Positions 11,171 through 21,029 of a DNA stretch of 48,278 nucleotides are shown in pieces. The translations under genes and the position numbers were made by a program. The DNA is from Pleurotus djamor (taxonomy: Eukaryota > Basidiomycota > Agaricomycetes > Agaricales > Pleurotaceae), in contig JAPEVF010000340.1 of assembly GCA_029747585.1 (NCBI GenBank), positions 1 through 48,278 on the forward strand, written 5' to 3'. The first letter of the stretch is position 1; each line of letters begins with the position of its first letter. Under the pieces are notes generated by a model. That model was not told the DNA's origin, did no database searches, and was given only the letters and a program-made list of their open reading frames with translations.

Positions 11171-11178
11171 TATAAAAG
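11171..11178 (+). promoter_or_regulatory. TATA box of the small peptide-precursor gene
   Basis: TATAAAAG, identical to the box at 1185-1192. It lies 210 nt upstream of the ATG at 11381, but two introns in the 5' leader (about 11231-11286 and 11310-11368) shorten the mature leader to roughly the usual length. Confidence 0.6.
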
Positions 11179-11380
11179 CCCGTCGAGGCTCTCCGTTGAT
11201 GCCTCAGCAAATCCTTGCCAACCTTCTTCGCAGTAAGTCTTTCATATTCATCTCATTACCTTCTTTTTGACTTGCATCCCTCTTAGGCGAACCAATTTGC
11301 TGTGTCAACGTGAGTTCCAAGGCGTCTTCCCAAACACACATACATAGCTAACTACCGCCTTGATCAGACCTGCCGTCAAC

Positions 11381-11704
11381 ATGCGTTTCGCTATCCTCCT
11401 CGTGATCTTCGCCGCTGTCTTCGTCCTCGGTCGTCCCCTCGAGGATCACGCCCAGAACATCAGCACGTACCAGGCTCTCGATGCCAGCGACAAGGGCAAA
11501 ATCCATGGCTTTTTATCTAAAGTGGCTGGGCATGTTAAATCCGCTGCCACAGCGGTTGCCGCGCACATTTCTAGCGCCTTGAAGGGGAAGAAGAAGGCAG
11601 CACCAGTCGCTGCGGCTCCAGTAGCTGATGCCGCGGCAGATGCTCCCGTGGATGCTCCCGCAGATGCGGCGGCGGCGGATGCACCTACTGAGGATGCAGC
11701 GTAG
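11381..11704 (+). CDS. Small secreted peptide precursor: basic amphipathic segment plus acidic Ala-rich tail
   Basis: A 107-aa protein from one coding exon. Residues 1-17 (MRFAILLVIFAAVFVLG) are a signal peptide. Residues 18-37 are a short, mildly acidic spacer. Residues 38-72 are rich in Lys, His, Ala and Val with Lys about every 3-6 residues (GKIHGFLSKVAGHVKSAAT..., ending LKGKKK), as in cationic amphipathic helices. Residues 73-107 are almost only Ala, Asp, Pro and Val, net strongly negative, with AP(V/A)D-like repeats. I do not recognise a family. The basic-helix plus acidic-tail layout resembles precursors in which an acidic segment neutralises a membrane-active helix; that is inference. 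The first ATG after the leader introns was used, and it begins the signal peptide exactly. A dense TATA/leader-intron architecture suggests strong expression. Confidence 0.75.
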   Translation: MRFAILLVIFAAVFVLGRPLEDHAQNISTYQALDASDKGKIHGFLSKVAGHVKSAATAVAAHISSALKGKKKAAPVAAAPVADAAADAPVDAPADAAAADAPTEDAA

Positions 11705-11781
11705 AAGATGGGATTGGCATCAGTCATGCATGTACATTTGTCATTAATAATGATTCAATGGGCAAATGAGCCTTGCATTGG

Positions 11782-12129
11782 CTATAATCCTAGCTCAGGG
11801 CGCGGATCCTGACATCCGAAGGTTGATAACCGTAGCTCTGGAGGAAACAATAACTTGCCAGAGCCATCTGTATCGGGCTTTGACTCTGGAGCAACGATTA
11901 ATTCATCGTAACCATCTATGCCAGTAAGCCATGAGAAATGATCCCTAAGAGTTACTTGAGGAACCTGGAAGGGACCGTCATAAATTCCGGAAATGCGACT
12001 AGTAGCAGTCTTGCTCGATATACCAGCAATAGTAATAGATATGGTGCTGACTGGTGATGAACGATAGAAGGATAGGAAGACTTGGAAGACGCTTTCTTTC
12101 GAATTGCGCGGCTGACAGCAAGTGGACAA
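11782..12129 (-). CDS. Hypothetical open frame, possibly a gene relic
   Basis: A 115-codon minus-strand frame ending with a stop at 11782. The second half reads like real protein (SGIYDGPFQVPQVTLRDHFSWLTGIDGYDELIVAPESK), but no start, splice sites or family could be fixed. It may be the 3' part of a longer gene or a relic. It lies tail-to-tail with the peptide-precursor gene. Confidence 0.25.
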   Translation of the reverse strand: MSTCCQPRNSKESVFQVFLSFYRSSPVSTISITIAGISSKTATSRISGIYDGPFQVPQVTLRDHFSWLTGIDGYDELIVAPESKPDTDGSGKLLFPPELRLSTFGCQDPRPELGL

Positions 12130-12464
12130 TGCGAACTTGCCACCCTATTATCCTCCTTTACACCCCTTAGCACAGCTTTTCCCGCAAATGGCATCAACCG
12201 TAGATCTTGTCGCCTCCATCTGCTTTTTTTTATCGTCCATCTCCAATGCTTCCCTACGACTCTGAACCGTCAGATCGGAACCGAACATAACCAAGAACCG
12301 AGGGTTATCGGCGTCGAGCTAACGCCTGCTCGGTTCCTCCAACTCTCGCAGGTTGGCCATTTGGCAACTTCGTCCAGCGCGGAGTTGGTTTGGTGCCGAC
12401 TTTCAGCACAAATCCCTTTCTCATAGCCTCCACTGTCTCTCCAAGATCATGCTTGTCTGCGGTC

Positions 12465-12472
12465 TATAAATG
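12465..12472 (+). promoter_or_regulatory. TATA box of family gene A
   Basis: TATAAATG, 69 nt upstream of the ATG at 12534, preceded by a pyrimidine-rich stretch. Confidence 0.6.
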
Positions 12473-12533
12473 CTTGAGTCTCTCGAGGCTACGATTAGTA
12501 TCCACAACGCAACCCAACAACCTTCTCTCAAAA

Positions 12534-13675
12534 ATGACCGGCGTCTCAAAGACTTCTCAAGATGCCCTCGTTGCTCTACTTGGCAGCGACGTTCGACTCG
12601 ACGATACACCCGAAGACCAGCGTAAACCTGTAACGCTGAGCGAACGCCTTTTACCGAGGGCGTACTCGAACAAGCTCACACCGCCTGCTGGGACTGACTA
12701 TTGGCGAAGGTGGGCAAGGATGACGGACAAACACTGTTCCCAAATTGACATCCGTGAATCGTAGACAAACTTTCAATGTATTGACTGACCAGCAACTGAT
12801 CTACCACTCCCATGTTCCTCCCTTCCCTGATCAAGACATACTGGTCGAAACGCTCACGTGGAATATCGATGCCTATGTCTATACTGTCAATGCTCGTCCT
12901 GGGGATAATTTTTCGGAGCAAGGAGGAGCTATTTACATTGTCATCGTCAATTCTGGGTCGGCGGCAACAGGCAGCTTGGTCGGAGGTGGAATGGAATATC
13001 GTTATAACGTGAACATGAAGTCCCCTCCAAGTGGTTCAACAACTGTGAAGCAACTTCCCCCCTCAAATACTGGCACCACGAGCGGCGATAACACTAACTG
13101 TAAGTGTACCATCTGTGTTTTACAGCGTCTGCGCCTTGAATCAATGATATCCCATCTATCCAGACCCAATCTCATTTGCGCAAGATATGCAAATGTTCAA
13201 GAACAGCGGGAACGAAGTTTTCACGTTTCCTGCTCAATACGAAGACAGTATTGATCTCCGTAAGGGCGATCAAGTGGGCTTCGTAAATGGCCCTCATGGG
13301 ACTCAGTGGGGTATTGTCTTCGAGAACTATGTAAGCACCTCGTCACTCCATCTTCCATGACTTTAGTTTTGAGTTAATCCTGCCGCTCTCTCTTTCCAGC
13401 CTGAATTCTACTGGAACTTCCCTTTTGGATCCGTCTCGGTGTTCTCCGTACCTTCTCCTCAACAAGTCACATTCGGTGCGCGAATAATTCCTTATCTCAA
13501 TTCGTGAACTAATATCTAAAATATGATCAGAATGCGTGGCATCAGTGTATTCGCAACGCTCCTCTGAAGGGGTAAGAGTATTCTTTCAACCTCGCCCATA
13601 CCTCTTTTTGAGCTGGCTCTCTAGTCGCAGATGGCATCCGAGACTCGCACCATCACCGTCGACTGTCGCTTCTAG
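12534..13675 (+). CDS. Six-exon unknown family, member A (279 aa)
   Basis: Exons 12534-12709, 12765-13099, 13164-13330, 13400-13475, 13531-13571 and 13631-13675 join in frame with GT-AG introns. I do not recognise the family, but four members lie in this window. Shared marks in order are: LTPPAGTxYWR (~48-58); QTFNVxT; LTWNIDAYVYTVNARPG (~89-105); a Gly/Ser patch (NSGSAATG); EYRYNVNMKSPPSG; PISFAQDMQMFKN.GNE.FTF..QYEDS.DL.KG; FPF.SVSVF; and the C-terminus TRTITVDCRF. There is no signal peptide and no membrane segment, so it is probably cytosolic or unconventionally secreted. The many short alternating beta-type segments suggest a beta-rich fold; that is inference. Nearest neighbour is the inverted copy B, 0.6 kb downstream, in convergent orientation. 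Confidence 0.85.
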
Positions 13676-14309
13676 TGCCCATGCTCAACGATCGTTCTGC
13701 GGGCTGTTCCAACTTCCTGGTGTCGGCTTGCCTCGCGGAATCCTTACTCAAATATTCATAACACATTTGACTGGTCCTGTACTTCTAAGTAATTCCCTAC
13801 CAATATCAATCGCATCACCCAGTGCTCCACATTCTTATCCTTACAGCACGAGACCAAGTTTTCTGGGCGGTCGCCGGTGGCACGCCGATCTTAGTTTCTC
13901 CCAAGGAAGCACTGACTTTTCATGTGCTCAAATTTTGACCAAAGGGTTGGCTATCGGGTGGCTGTCTGAGAAGACTGCCCGTCTCGCAAAGGTTTTGCCT
14001 GAGTCGAAAAGATTACCATAGCCAGCTTCGAGTCTGCCTCCGCAACGTGATGATGTCCTTTTGGACGACAGCTACTATGCCCGTAAGCACGAGTTGTAAC
14101 CCGTCGACTTCACGCAGAGAAACCGGGTTTGTTATTGTACAGGAAGCTCAGTTACGTGTGTAGAGTACATCCTACTCTACAAAGGGGAAGAGAGCATCAT
14201 GGATGAGACTAATGACTTAGGCCGATGATGAGCAGCGGGTTGCTATTGGCGCAGGTGGTAGGACGATACATCGGTTCACTATCCTTATGTCCGCAGCTCG
14301 ACGAAGTGA
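13676..14309. other. Intergenic between convergent A and B
   Basis: About 630 nt between the two stop codons. There is no third copy and no inverted-repeat pairing beyond the genes themselves. The plus-strand frame ending at 14021 overlaps the last exons of A and then runs on without protein-like features, so it is not called. Confidence 0.4.
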
Positions 14310-15536
14310 CTATGCCGGCGGTGACACATTGGCGCCTCCTGGGGATTGTGTCCATTTAGACATCATCTCGGGGGAGAATGTGCAATCAACTTCTATCCGT
14401 TTGGTTACCATGCATGCAGTATCCTGTTGGAAAGTCAGCTCTCGCTTCCTCTCACGCAGAGTAGCTTCAGAAAACAGACCCAATCGTGGCCTTTATATAG
14501 CTGGACCCGCGTTCTGCAATCTGTGAAGAGGTTTTGTCTTTAGGATCCCTGCAAAACGCACACACTTGGATGCATCGCACCGAAGGTAACCTTCTCGAAA
14601 GATTTGAAACGAAAGACGGAGAGGGCGGCGAATGGGAAACTGACATAAGTTCCGCACTGAAAGAACAAGAATTAAAGATGGACAACGAAGGGGTTGTTCT
14701 ACACACCGAAGGGAATTCTACTCCCCACTCCGTTGCTCCGGACCCTTTGAGACCCCCGGTATGCTTCCCGTTATTATCGAAGTCTACGTTGTCTTCGTAC
14801 TGAGCAGTGAATGTAAAGGCTTCGTTTCCATTATTGCGGAACATCTGCATATCGTGTGTGTACGAAATGGGATCTAGAATCATCATAAGAATGTCGCGAG
14901 AGTCAACTGAAGTAAGGCTTACAGCTTTTGGCGTCTCCTTTGACAACCGAAGCACCTGAAGGAAGATGCTTAATCGCGCATGCTTCTTTCTTGGGTCTGT
15001 TTTCGATGCTGAAGAGATAGTCATACTTCGTTGGATATTTTGGCTTCCATCCAGTTTCCGCTGCGCCTCCATGCACCAACACAACTTGAACAATCCCACC
15101 GTTTTTCGTAAAATTCTCATCGGGGACGGCGTTAACAGCGTAGATGTACGCGTCAATACGCCATGTTAAGAATTGCTGCGGAGAACCATCAGCAAACATG
15201 CTTTCTTCGATCATCGGCGAGTAAATTTCACTGGGAGTATCATCAGATGATCGCTTAAACTGACGCAAAGACCAGTCCGTACTGTTTCCAGAAGCAGGTC
15301 CCGGCAGGGGGGATCAGCTTGTTGATGTACATCCTAGGCGTTGATGGGAGGAGATGCACTACTTCAGCCCGAGAGACCTTTATACGATGATGGTCCTTGT
15401 GGAACATTCTTGGTGGAACATCCGGATATCTAGAATGCTTGAATCCTGTGTCAGTAAGGGTGGAGAGTCGAGACGAAGATCTCCGATGTACGATGTCCCT
15501 ACCCTGAGGACAGGAACAATTCCTTTGTGATGTCAT
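14310..15536 (-). CDS. Six-exon unknown family, member B, inverted and diverged (319 aa)
   Basis: Exons 15536-15283, 15230-14923, 14873-14707, 14656-14581, 14520-14480 and 14423-14310. Exons 3, 4 and 5 have exactly the lengths of those in A (167, 76, 41 nt), and all intron phases match. Marks kept: LIPPAGTCFWK, LTWRIDAYIYAVNAVP, VLVHGGAAETG, PISYTHDMQMFRNNGNEAFTFTAQYED, FPFAALSVF and RIEVDCTF. Differences: the first exon is 78 nt longer, and the C-terminus runs 24 residues past the VDCTF end (to SPPA). Many family-invariant residues have changed, such as EYRYNV to KYDYLF. No stop or frameshift is present, so it appears functional and the most divergent of the four. The start at 15536 is the first ATG of the open frame. 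A later Met (about 15395) is possible. Confidence 0.8.
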
Positions 15537-15723
15537 CGTGGTCTATTCTATGGAAAGCTGCCCTCGAGAATCAAAGGCAAGGTAATTGCCCATCGAGGAA
15601 GGATACAAGTCCTGCGAGTCCAACGAAAAGGGCCGTACGGTGCGCAAGAGATGAATTTCAGCGAATTGGTCATGTACAGGAAGGTCATTAAACCGTTAAA
15701 CGTAAGTTGTATGTAGGTACGCC

Positions 15724-17358
15724 TCAAGCACCGGTGAGAGCGATGCGAGCCGCGGCTTCATCAGCGTTGGCGCAGGTTATAGACTAAATACAAAGTCAAA
15801 GAGTGAGCTACATTACCAGATGGCGGAGGTGTAAGAAAGACCTACTGTACCAGCCGAATTCACAAGCGGTAAAGCGAAACACTGCGATCCACCTCCACAA
15901 GGAGTTACCACGAATCTTCCACCAACGCACTGAGCGAATTTGCCTTGGATGCAGGCGTTCTGACCGTCTTGACAGGGCGAGTCTTCAGAAAGGCTCGAAA
16001 ATTGAGCATTGAGAGCCTTCGCTTCTTGTCCGTTGGCTACGAGCATACGTAGGTTGATCAGATCAAGGGGACACGACAGACACGACAGACATGAAAGAAA
16101 GACATACCCAGCGTGAAAGGCTTCGAATCAGGGTTTTCCGTTGAAGAAGGCGGAGGGGGCAGTGTCGTTTGTCCATCAGATGATTCGATGCCTTCAAGTT
16201 CGTCGGCGTTGACGTCCCCGATAGCGTCACCAGGAACGTCTGAAGGTGGTGCGGCTTGTGGAGGAGGGCATTGTTGTTGGCAACCGCTATCGCCTACTTG
16301 GTCTGGTCCGTCACCCACAACATCGGCGCACGTCGCTTCAGGCTGATCGCCACTCTCAGAGCCATCCCCAGTCGCGCTCGGAGGTAACTCAGAGGGCGAG
16401 CTGACAGGAGGGGATAGTGTTGGTTGCGACTGATCATCACCGCCATCGCCTTCCTGGTCTGCGGTCGTGGATCCCTCTGCAGTCGGATTGCCTTCAACTA
16501 ATGTAGAAAATAGAACTGGAGGCGAAGGTGTAGAAGGGGTTTCATCCGAGCTGAGAGCTTCTGGAGGTCCTGACGTCGAAGGCTGGTTATTGGGCAAGCC
16601 ACTAGAGACGTGGAGACCAGGTGAGCTTGGATAGGTTATGATGTGATCAATACGAGTGCTTACATGTTCTCGAGAGCGCCTGGGTTTTCGGCGATCGTGA
16701 CCAGTTGTGTCCCATCTGGGACTGGGCCGTCGGGTTTCGCGGGGCACGATCCAGGAGGGTTCACTGCCTGAACGCCAAGAGGAACATTACCAGTTTGATC
16801 ACCACTGAATTGCGCAAAATTGGAACCCGCGAATTGACAATGAAAAAGGCCATTGAGTTCGGAATTCCTCGGTAGCTTCATGCAATATGGGACTTGGAAG
16901 GAGTCCGGCTAAAAAAGTAAACCCATGAGTAAGCTCAAAGTCCTCGATGGGAAACGATGAGACAGGGACATACTGCGTTACGAGGTTGCTGGACGAAGAT
17001 CTGGGATAAGCGAATCATCTCGGGGTCACTGTTGAGTGATTTCGCGAGGTCGATCATAACGTCGGCTGCGTCTTGTTGATCACAATTTTTTCCAGCCGCC
17101 AACAGACTAGTGAAAGCCTGCTGGGAGATGGGATTACACTGGGTCCCGCCACCAGCTTGTAGCTACGCCATCGAAGATTTGGTAAGGGTTGAAAAAGTCA
17201 CATCAAAAGAATGAGCTCACGCATGCTTGCTCCCACTGAGCGGTCGACTCTGCGATGGTCTGCGCAATCCGCCTCTGAATTGGCAAAGGAGCCGCGGAGA
17301 CAAGCGAAGAACCGGCGAGGAACGTGTAAAGAATAGCGAAAAGGATTGCGATGGCCAT
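15724..17358 (-). CDS. Secreted protein with C-terminal CBM19-like module (438 aa)
   Basis: Six exons: 17358-17221, 17162-16974, 16908-16664, 16601-16108, 16036-15846 and 15783-15724, all in frame. A signal peptide (MAIAILFAILYTFLAGSSLVSA) leads an N-terminal Cys-containing domain (~30-190: QACLQAGGGTQCNP, NCDQQDAADVMIDLAK, QQPRNAPDSFQVPYC, NPPGSCPAKPDGPVPDG). Next is a ~160-residue Ser/Thr/Pro/Asp-rich linker with a CQQQCPPP cluster, probably O-glycosylated. The C-terminal module reads LANGQEAKALNAQF, SPCQDGQNACIQGKFAQCVGGRF, CFALPLVNSAGTSITC and ARIALTGA. That pattern is the one usually annotated as carbohydrate-binding module family 19 in Agaricomycetes, so chitin or cell-wall binding is the likely role. 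The long linker is unusual for the family. Call from recalled family pattern. Confidence 0.8.
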
Positions 17359-17471
17359 TTCAAATGGTTAAGGAAAGAGACGTAGCTGAGAAAAAAAAGA
17401 AAGTGAGCGCCGGGCTCGGACGAAACAGTGAGGAAGGAGAATGAAGACAGTTTAGTGCCTCAAGACATGCT

Positions 17472-17479
17472 TATATATA
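17472..17479 (-). promoter_or_regulatory. TATA box of the CBM19-like gene
   Basis: TATATATA on the minus strand, about 115 nt upstream of the ATG at 17358, directly upstream of a purine-rich leader. Confidence 0.5.
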
Positions 17480-18134
17480 ACTTGGGGGACGCCCGAGTAG
17501 ACAGTGAAACGTACCTTAGATAGCTGCGCTCATTATCTTGGTATGTTTGGCATCGCCCAACCGTGTCTTGGGGAGCGGCAGCTACTCCGATCGAAGCTTG
17601 AGGGAGGTGGGAGAAGAGTGGTTAGCCATCCTGTGAAACCACCGAGGTCATTCTTGACATTTTCTGAGGCTAAATTTGTGGCGAATCCGGTAGTATGAAG
17701 TCTATGAGTGTTGCACATATCACGAAGTGGATTGTATGCGTGGATGGCGACGGGAGGCAAGACACAACATCAACAGCGCCTCGAGCGCCCAAATTCATCG
17801 CTTTATATGAGGGGCTCAGGGGCACTCGGAAACGCAAATGCCCTTGCTCAACCAGCCGGTTTCCAGGGTACAGGTTACTCGCGCGAGTAGACTACGGTTC
17901 AGTAGTTTCAAGATATTACTCAAAGTCTGTACAAAGAGATAGGAAAGAGATGAACTGATGCTTTTCCTTTGACTAAGAGTTCTGGTACATGTAAGGAGCC
18001 ACGAGCGGTATGCACATGTACGTCTATGTACCTGCGCAACCTCGCATATCTTCCTCCATTTCTAAGTCCAATAAGTACTCATACTCAACACCAACACAAA
18101 CTTAATCAGGCCCACTCACCTTATGATCCAGGGA
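17480..18134. other. Intergenic, no supported gene
   Basis: Short overlapping open stretches only. Nothing resembles a family or a spliced gene. Confidence 0.4.
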
Positions 18135-18650
18135 CTATGCATACGCTTTTTGGATCTCGTCCAAGTCTTCGAGGGTGAACTCTGAAGCAACTTTCTTATC
18201 CATCTCTTCGGACATCTTCATCTCAATCACTCTGCCATCCTGTTGCTTGAAGGTATAGGTATCCGGAGCAATGCATCCCGTAACTCCATGGATCCCTCTG
18301 CTTTCCACTGTGCCCGCCATGACCCAGCTTGCACTTGCTGCCCTTGTTCCCGCACCAGTCCAGCATGGATTTGGGCCAGGTCTGATAGCGACGATTGAAG
18401 AGAAACCCGTCGCTGCGAACATCTGGCTTTCGGCGCCGTTGGGGAGCCCAAATGCTCGCACGGAAAATCCGAATGCACCAGGAAAGGGGCCACAACAGGC
18501 TCCTGCGGCGATGTTGGTGCAGGTGAAGAAGTTGTTATCGCTGCAATGAAGTGTATCAGCGAATGCGCTGATGTTCACGCTCAACGCCGAACCCGCCAGG
18601 AGGATGCTCGCGGTCAAGACCGAGGCGAGTAGATTGGTGTTTCGAAGCAT
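18135..18650 (-). CDS. Small secreted six-cysteine protein (171 aa)
   Basis: Single exon. Residues 1-24 (MLRNTNLLASVLTASILLAGSALS) are a signal peptide, and an N-glycosylation sequon NIS follows at 26-28. Six Cys lie at 36, 44, 52, 53, 96 and 126, an even number with a CC pair, consistent with three disulfides. The central part (GPFPGAFGFSVRAFGLPNG) is Gly/Pro/Phe-rich, and the C-terminal 35 residues are charged and helical. It fits the class of fungal small secreted cysteine-rich proteins, but I cannot name a family. A TATA-like CATAAAAG sits about 40 nt upstream (18690-18697, minus strand). The start is the only Met that gives the signal peptide. Confidence 0.75.
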   Translation of the reverse strand: MLRNTNLLASVLTASILLAGSALSVNISAFADTLHCSDNNFFTCTNIAAGACCGPFPGAFGFSVRAFGLPNGAESQMFAATGFSSIVAIRPGPNPCWTGAGTRAASASWVMAGTVESRGIHGVTGCIAPDTYTFKQQDGRVIEMKMSEEMDKKVASEFTLEDLDEIQKAYA

Positions 18651-18697
18651 CTTTGAGGCTTTGTCTGCCTGTATTCATATCAAGGCTCGCTTTTATG

Positions 18698-20403
18698 AAG
18701 AGAAATTTCGCCACATACGTCAGAGCACTGTGTGGTACGTGCAGTAAGAATATACTCTCTTACCTACGATTGTCAAGGACTGTCGACTCTATATTTACTT
18801 GACTCCAAGGTGTATGCCTCATTTATGTTCTCGGTCGGATCTTCTAGTACAGCCTGTCTTGAGTTAAATTTAGTATGAAAAATAACATAACTGGTGAATC
18901 GATAGTACTTACCAGTGGGCCAATTCAAGTCGTCGAAACTCAAGACGCTGGATAGGAGAGTTTATACATGCCCCTAGCACTCGGGCCGATCGGCCACCTC
19001 GCTTCCGTGTTTCAACTTCTCTTTCGAATCCCAGCCACCGACTCTACTACATAGCCCAGCATATTCCGGATCCTTCCCATCTCGTACGCTACTCGAGGTT
19101 TCCACAATACAATTCAACCAGAAAGCTGTGCTTCCTCGCCGTTCACTCATTAAATAACACTTCGAAGACCATCGTTTCTTTCCTCTGCTCTGCTTCAAAT
19201 TCAATTCCAGTCGATTATCCAACAACACGTAATTTTTCAACGCATAGCTGGTACGTCTGAACTACTAAGAATCCATTGCATCGATCTTATGCTAGGTAGG
19301 CCGCCATAAAATCTCACGACACCCAAAATACGAGGATGCAGCGGTTGGACACAGGGATAGTTATGGACTAGGACTCAAACGAGGAAGATGGCACTCTAGT
19401 CCGTCACATGTTGTAACCCTGCTCGCTGGTGTGTGTTGACAGTGCTGATTCTCCCGTCGTTCTCGCCTTGACTGTGGTTCTACCTCAAATCAAGGTTTCG
19501 ACTTAGGGTAGCCTAGCTACTCTATGGTGCAGGCGAACAAGAATATCAGCCTATCTCGCGGACTTTACCTCAAGCTTACGGGTTCTTGTCGACTCGGCTA
19601 ATCTTCGACACAACGCTGCTCCTTCCATGGTTAGGGCGTCGTGGATCCTTTCCTCAAAAGGTCCCGCTGGAGGGTATGGCGCCATTGGACCCACCGAGGT
19701 GATTCCCTTCTCGTCCCATTTGAAGTCTGAGAAGACATCGAAGTCTCAATCTGACCAACCTGCTTCAAGATTATCCTCTTTTCATTGGCCAACTGGCGTT
19801 GCGATCTCTCTTGACACGCCCTAGTTAACCCCGCAGATTGCACCGCGATGCAGGCTCTTTTGTTGGCGATGTGCGCTGGTGACTTTATCCACTGTCTGTG
19901 GCGATCGGCTGGCCATAGGAATAGGAGCGATACGTCCTGAAGAGGACGCGGATGCTGCAGAGACAAGATGCGCTGTTGGGGTGCTTTAGTCGTACCAAGA
20001 ATCATCGCGGGTGAGCTCTCATCATCAACGTTGAATGTTGTCTACTGTAGACCTACTAACTCCGCTTTCCAAATAGATCATCTGTTAAGCGCAGCCAAAT
20101 GCAATGTACGAATAGAGTCGTCTCTTCATTCCAATGTACCGTTATAGGCATAGCGATGATGCCCGCGTAGAAAATTAAAATATTCTTCGCTCTTCCATGT
20201 CAATAGTACATGATCTTCCCCAATGACTTCAAGTTGATGTCTTCAAAAAGTGTCCACCCTTAGTCACGGTACATTGATGCTCACATTCATCTTATAGGTC
20301 CATCCTTAGTCTGCTTGGGAGTCCCTTGATGTGATTCTTGAATGCCTCGGCAAAGGGGATCCCATGCTGGATGCTTCCCGGGCGTGCTTCCTGACTTTAT
20401 CGC
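18698..20403. other. Intergenic, no supported gene
   Basis: About 1.7 kb. The minus-strand frame 20005-19631 and the plus-strand frame 19627-19824 overlap and neither looks like a conserved protein. No inverted termini or repeats were recognised. Confidence 0.35.
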
Positions 20404-20907
20404 TCAGTAACACGAACTTACTCGCCACCCCGAAAGCCGGTGTTCAAGAACGGTGTCTTTCTCAGCTTCTACCATGCCTGCAAGCGGGGATTTGATCCTA
20501 TGTCCTCCATCAAACCACCTTCGCACCATTCGCTCCGGAGATACTGTCCCCATTGGTGGCAAATGATCGCCCCATATCTGAACCTGGGAACCCGAGCATT
20601 GGAGCTGGAAAACGATAGACCAGTGAGATCCCTTGTTGGCATACTCCTTCACGCGCCTATACTTGTTTATCTCATTAGGAAGCAGGTCAAAGGGGATAAT
20701 CCCTGACTCGTGCCCAGTCGTGTGTCCACCAACCCACCCATAAAAATCATTGATCAGTCCGACCGCCGAGTTAATGCGGCGGTTGAGCCCACGCTTCTGG
20801 TTCCCCAATTGTTCCAAATGGATTTTGTTCCTACTCACGTCACTTATGAAGGCGTAGTTATCTAGGCTTCCCATTTCAACCGAGCTCCTAGGCACGAAAC
20901 CACCCAA
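20404..20907 (-). CDS. Hypothetical protein or gene fragment
   Basis: A 167-codon minus-strand frame with protein-like composition. Its middle reads KIHLEQLGNQKRGLNRRINSA, then GWVGGHTTGHESGIIPFDLLP and NEINKYRRVKEYANKG. A GTAAGT donor near 20421 and a possible acceptor near 20374 suggest a second exon ending near 20292. The junction does not settle one frame. I do not recognise the family. It may be part of a longer decayed gene, since no clean start context or upstream exon was found. Confidence 0.3.
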   Translation of the reverse strand: MGGFVPRSSVEMGSLDNYAFISDVSRNKIHLEQLGNQKRGLNRRINSAVGLINDFYGWVGGHTTGHESGIIPFDLLPNEINKYRRVKEYANKGSHWSIVFQLQCSGSQVQIWGDHLPPMGTVSPERMVRRWFDGGHRIKSPLAGMVEAEKDTVLEHRLSGWRVSSCY

Positions 20908-21029
20908 AAGATGCTTTTAACTTCTGACGTGGTGGCCCTCTAGGTCTTCACTACTGAACGGTACGGTGCGTCGTCATTTGTGGCTGCCCTCCGTCATATT
21001 TATCATACCTGTCCCAGAAATTGTGCTCA

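Noticed and set aside
11446..11727. 93-codon minus-strand Ala-rich frame
   Set aside because: It is the antisense shadow of the Ala/Asp tail of the peptide-precursor gene.
13536..14021. 161-codon plus-strand frame overlapping the 3' end of gene A
   Set aside because: The spliced structure of A, shared with three paralogues, uses another frame here. The rest has no conserved features.
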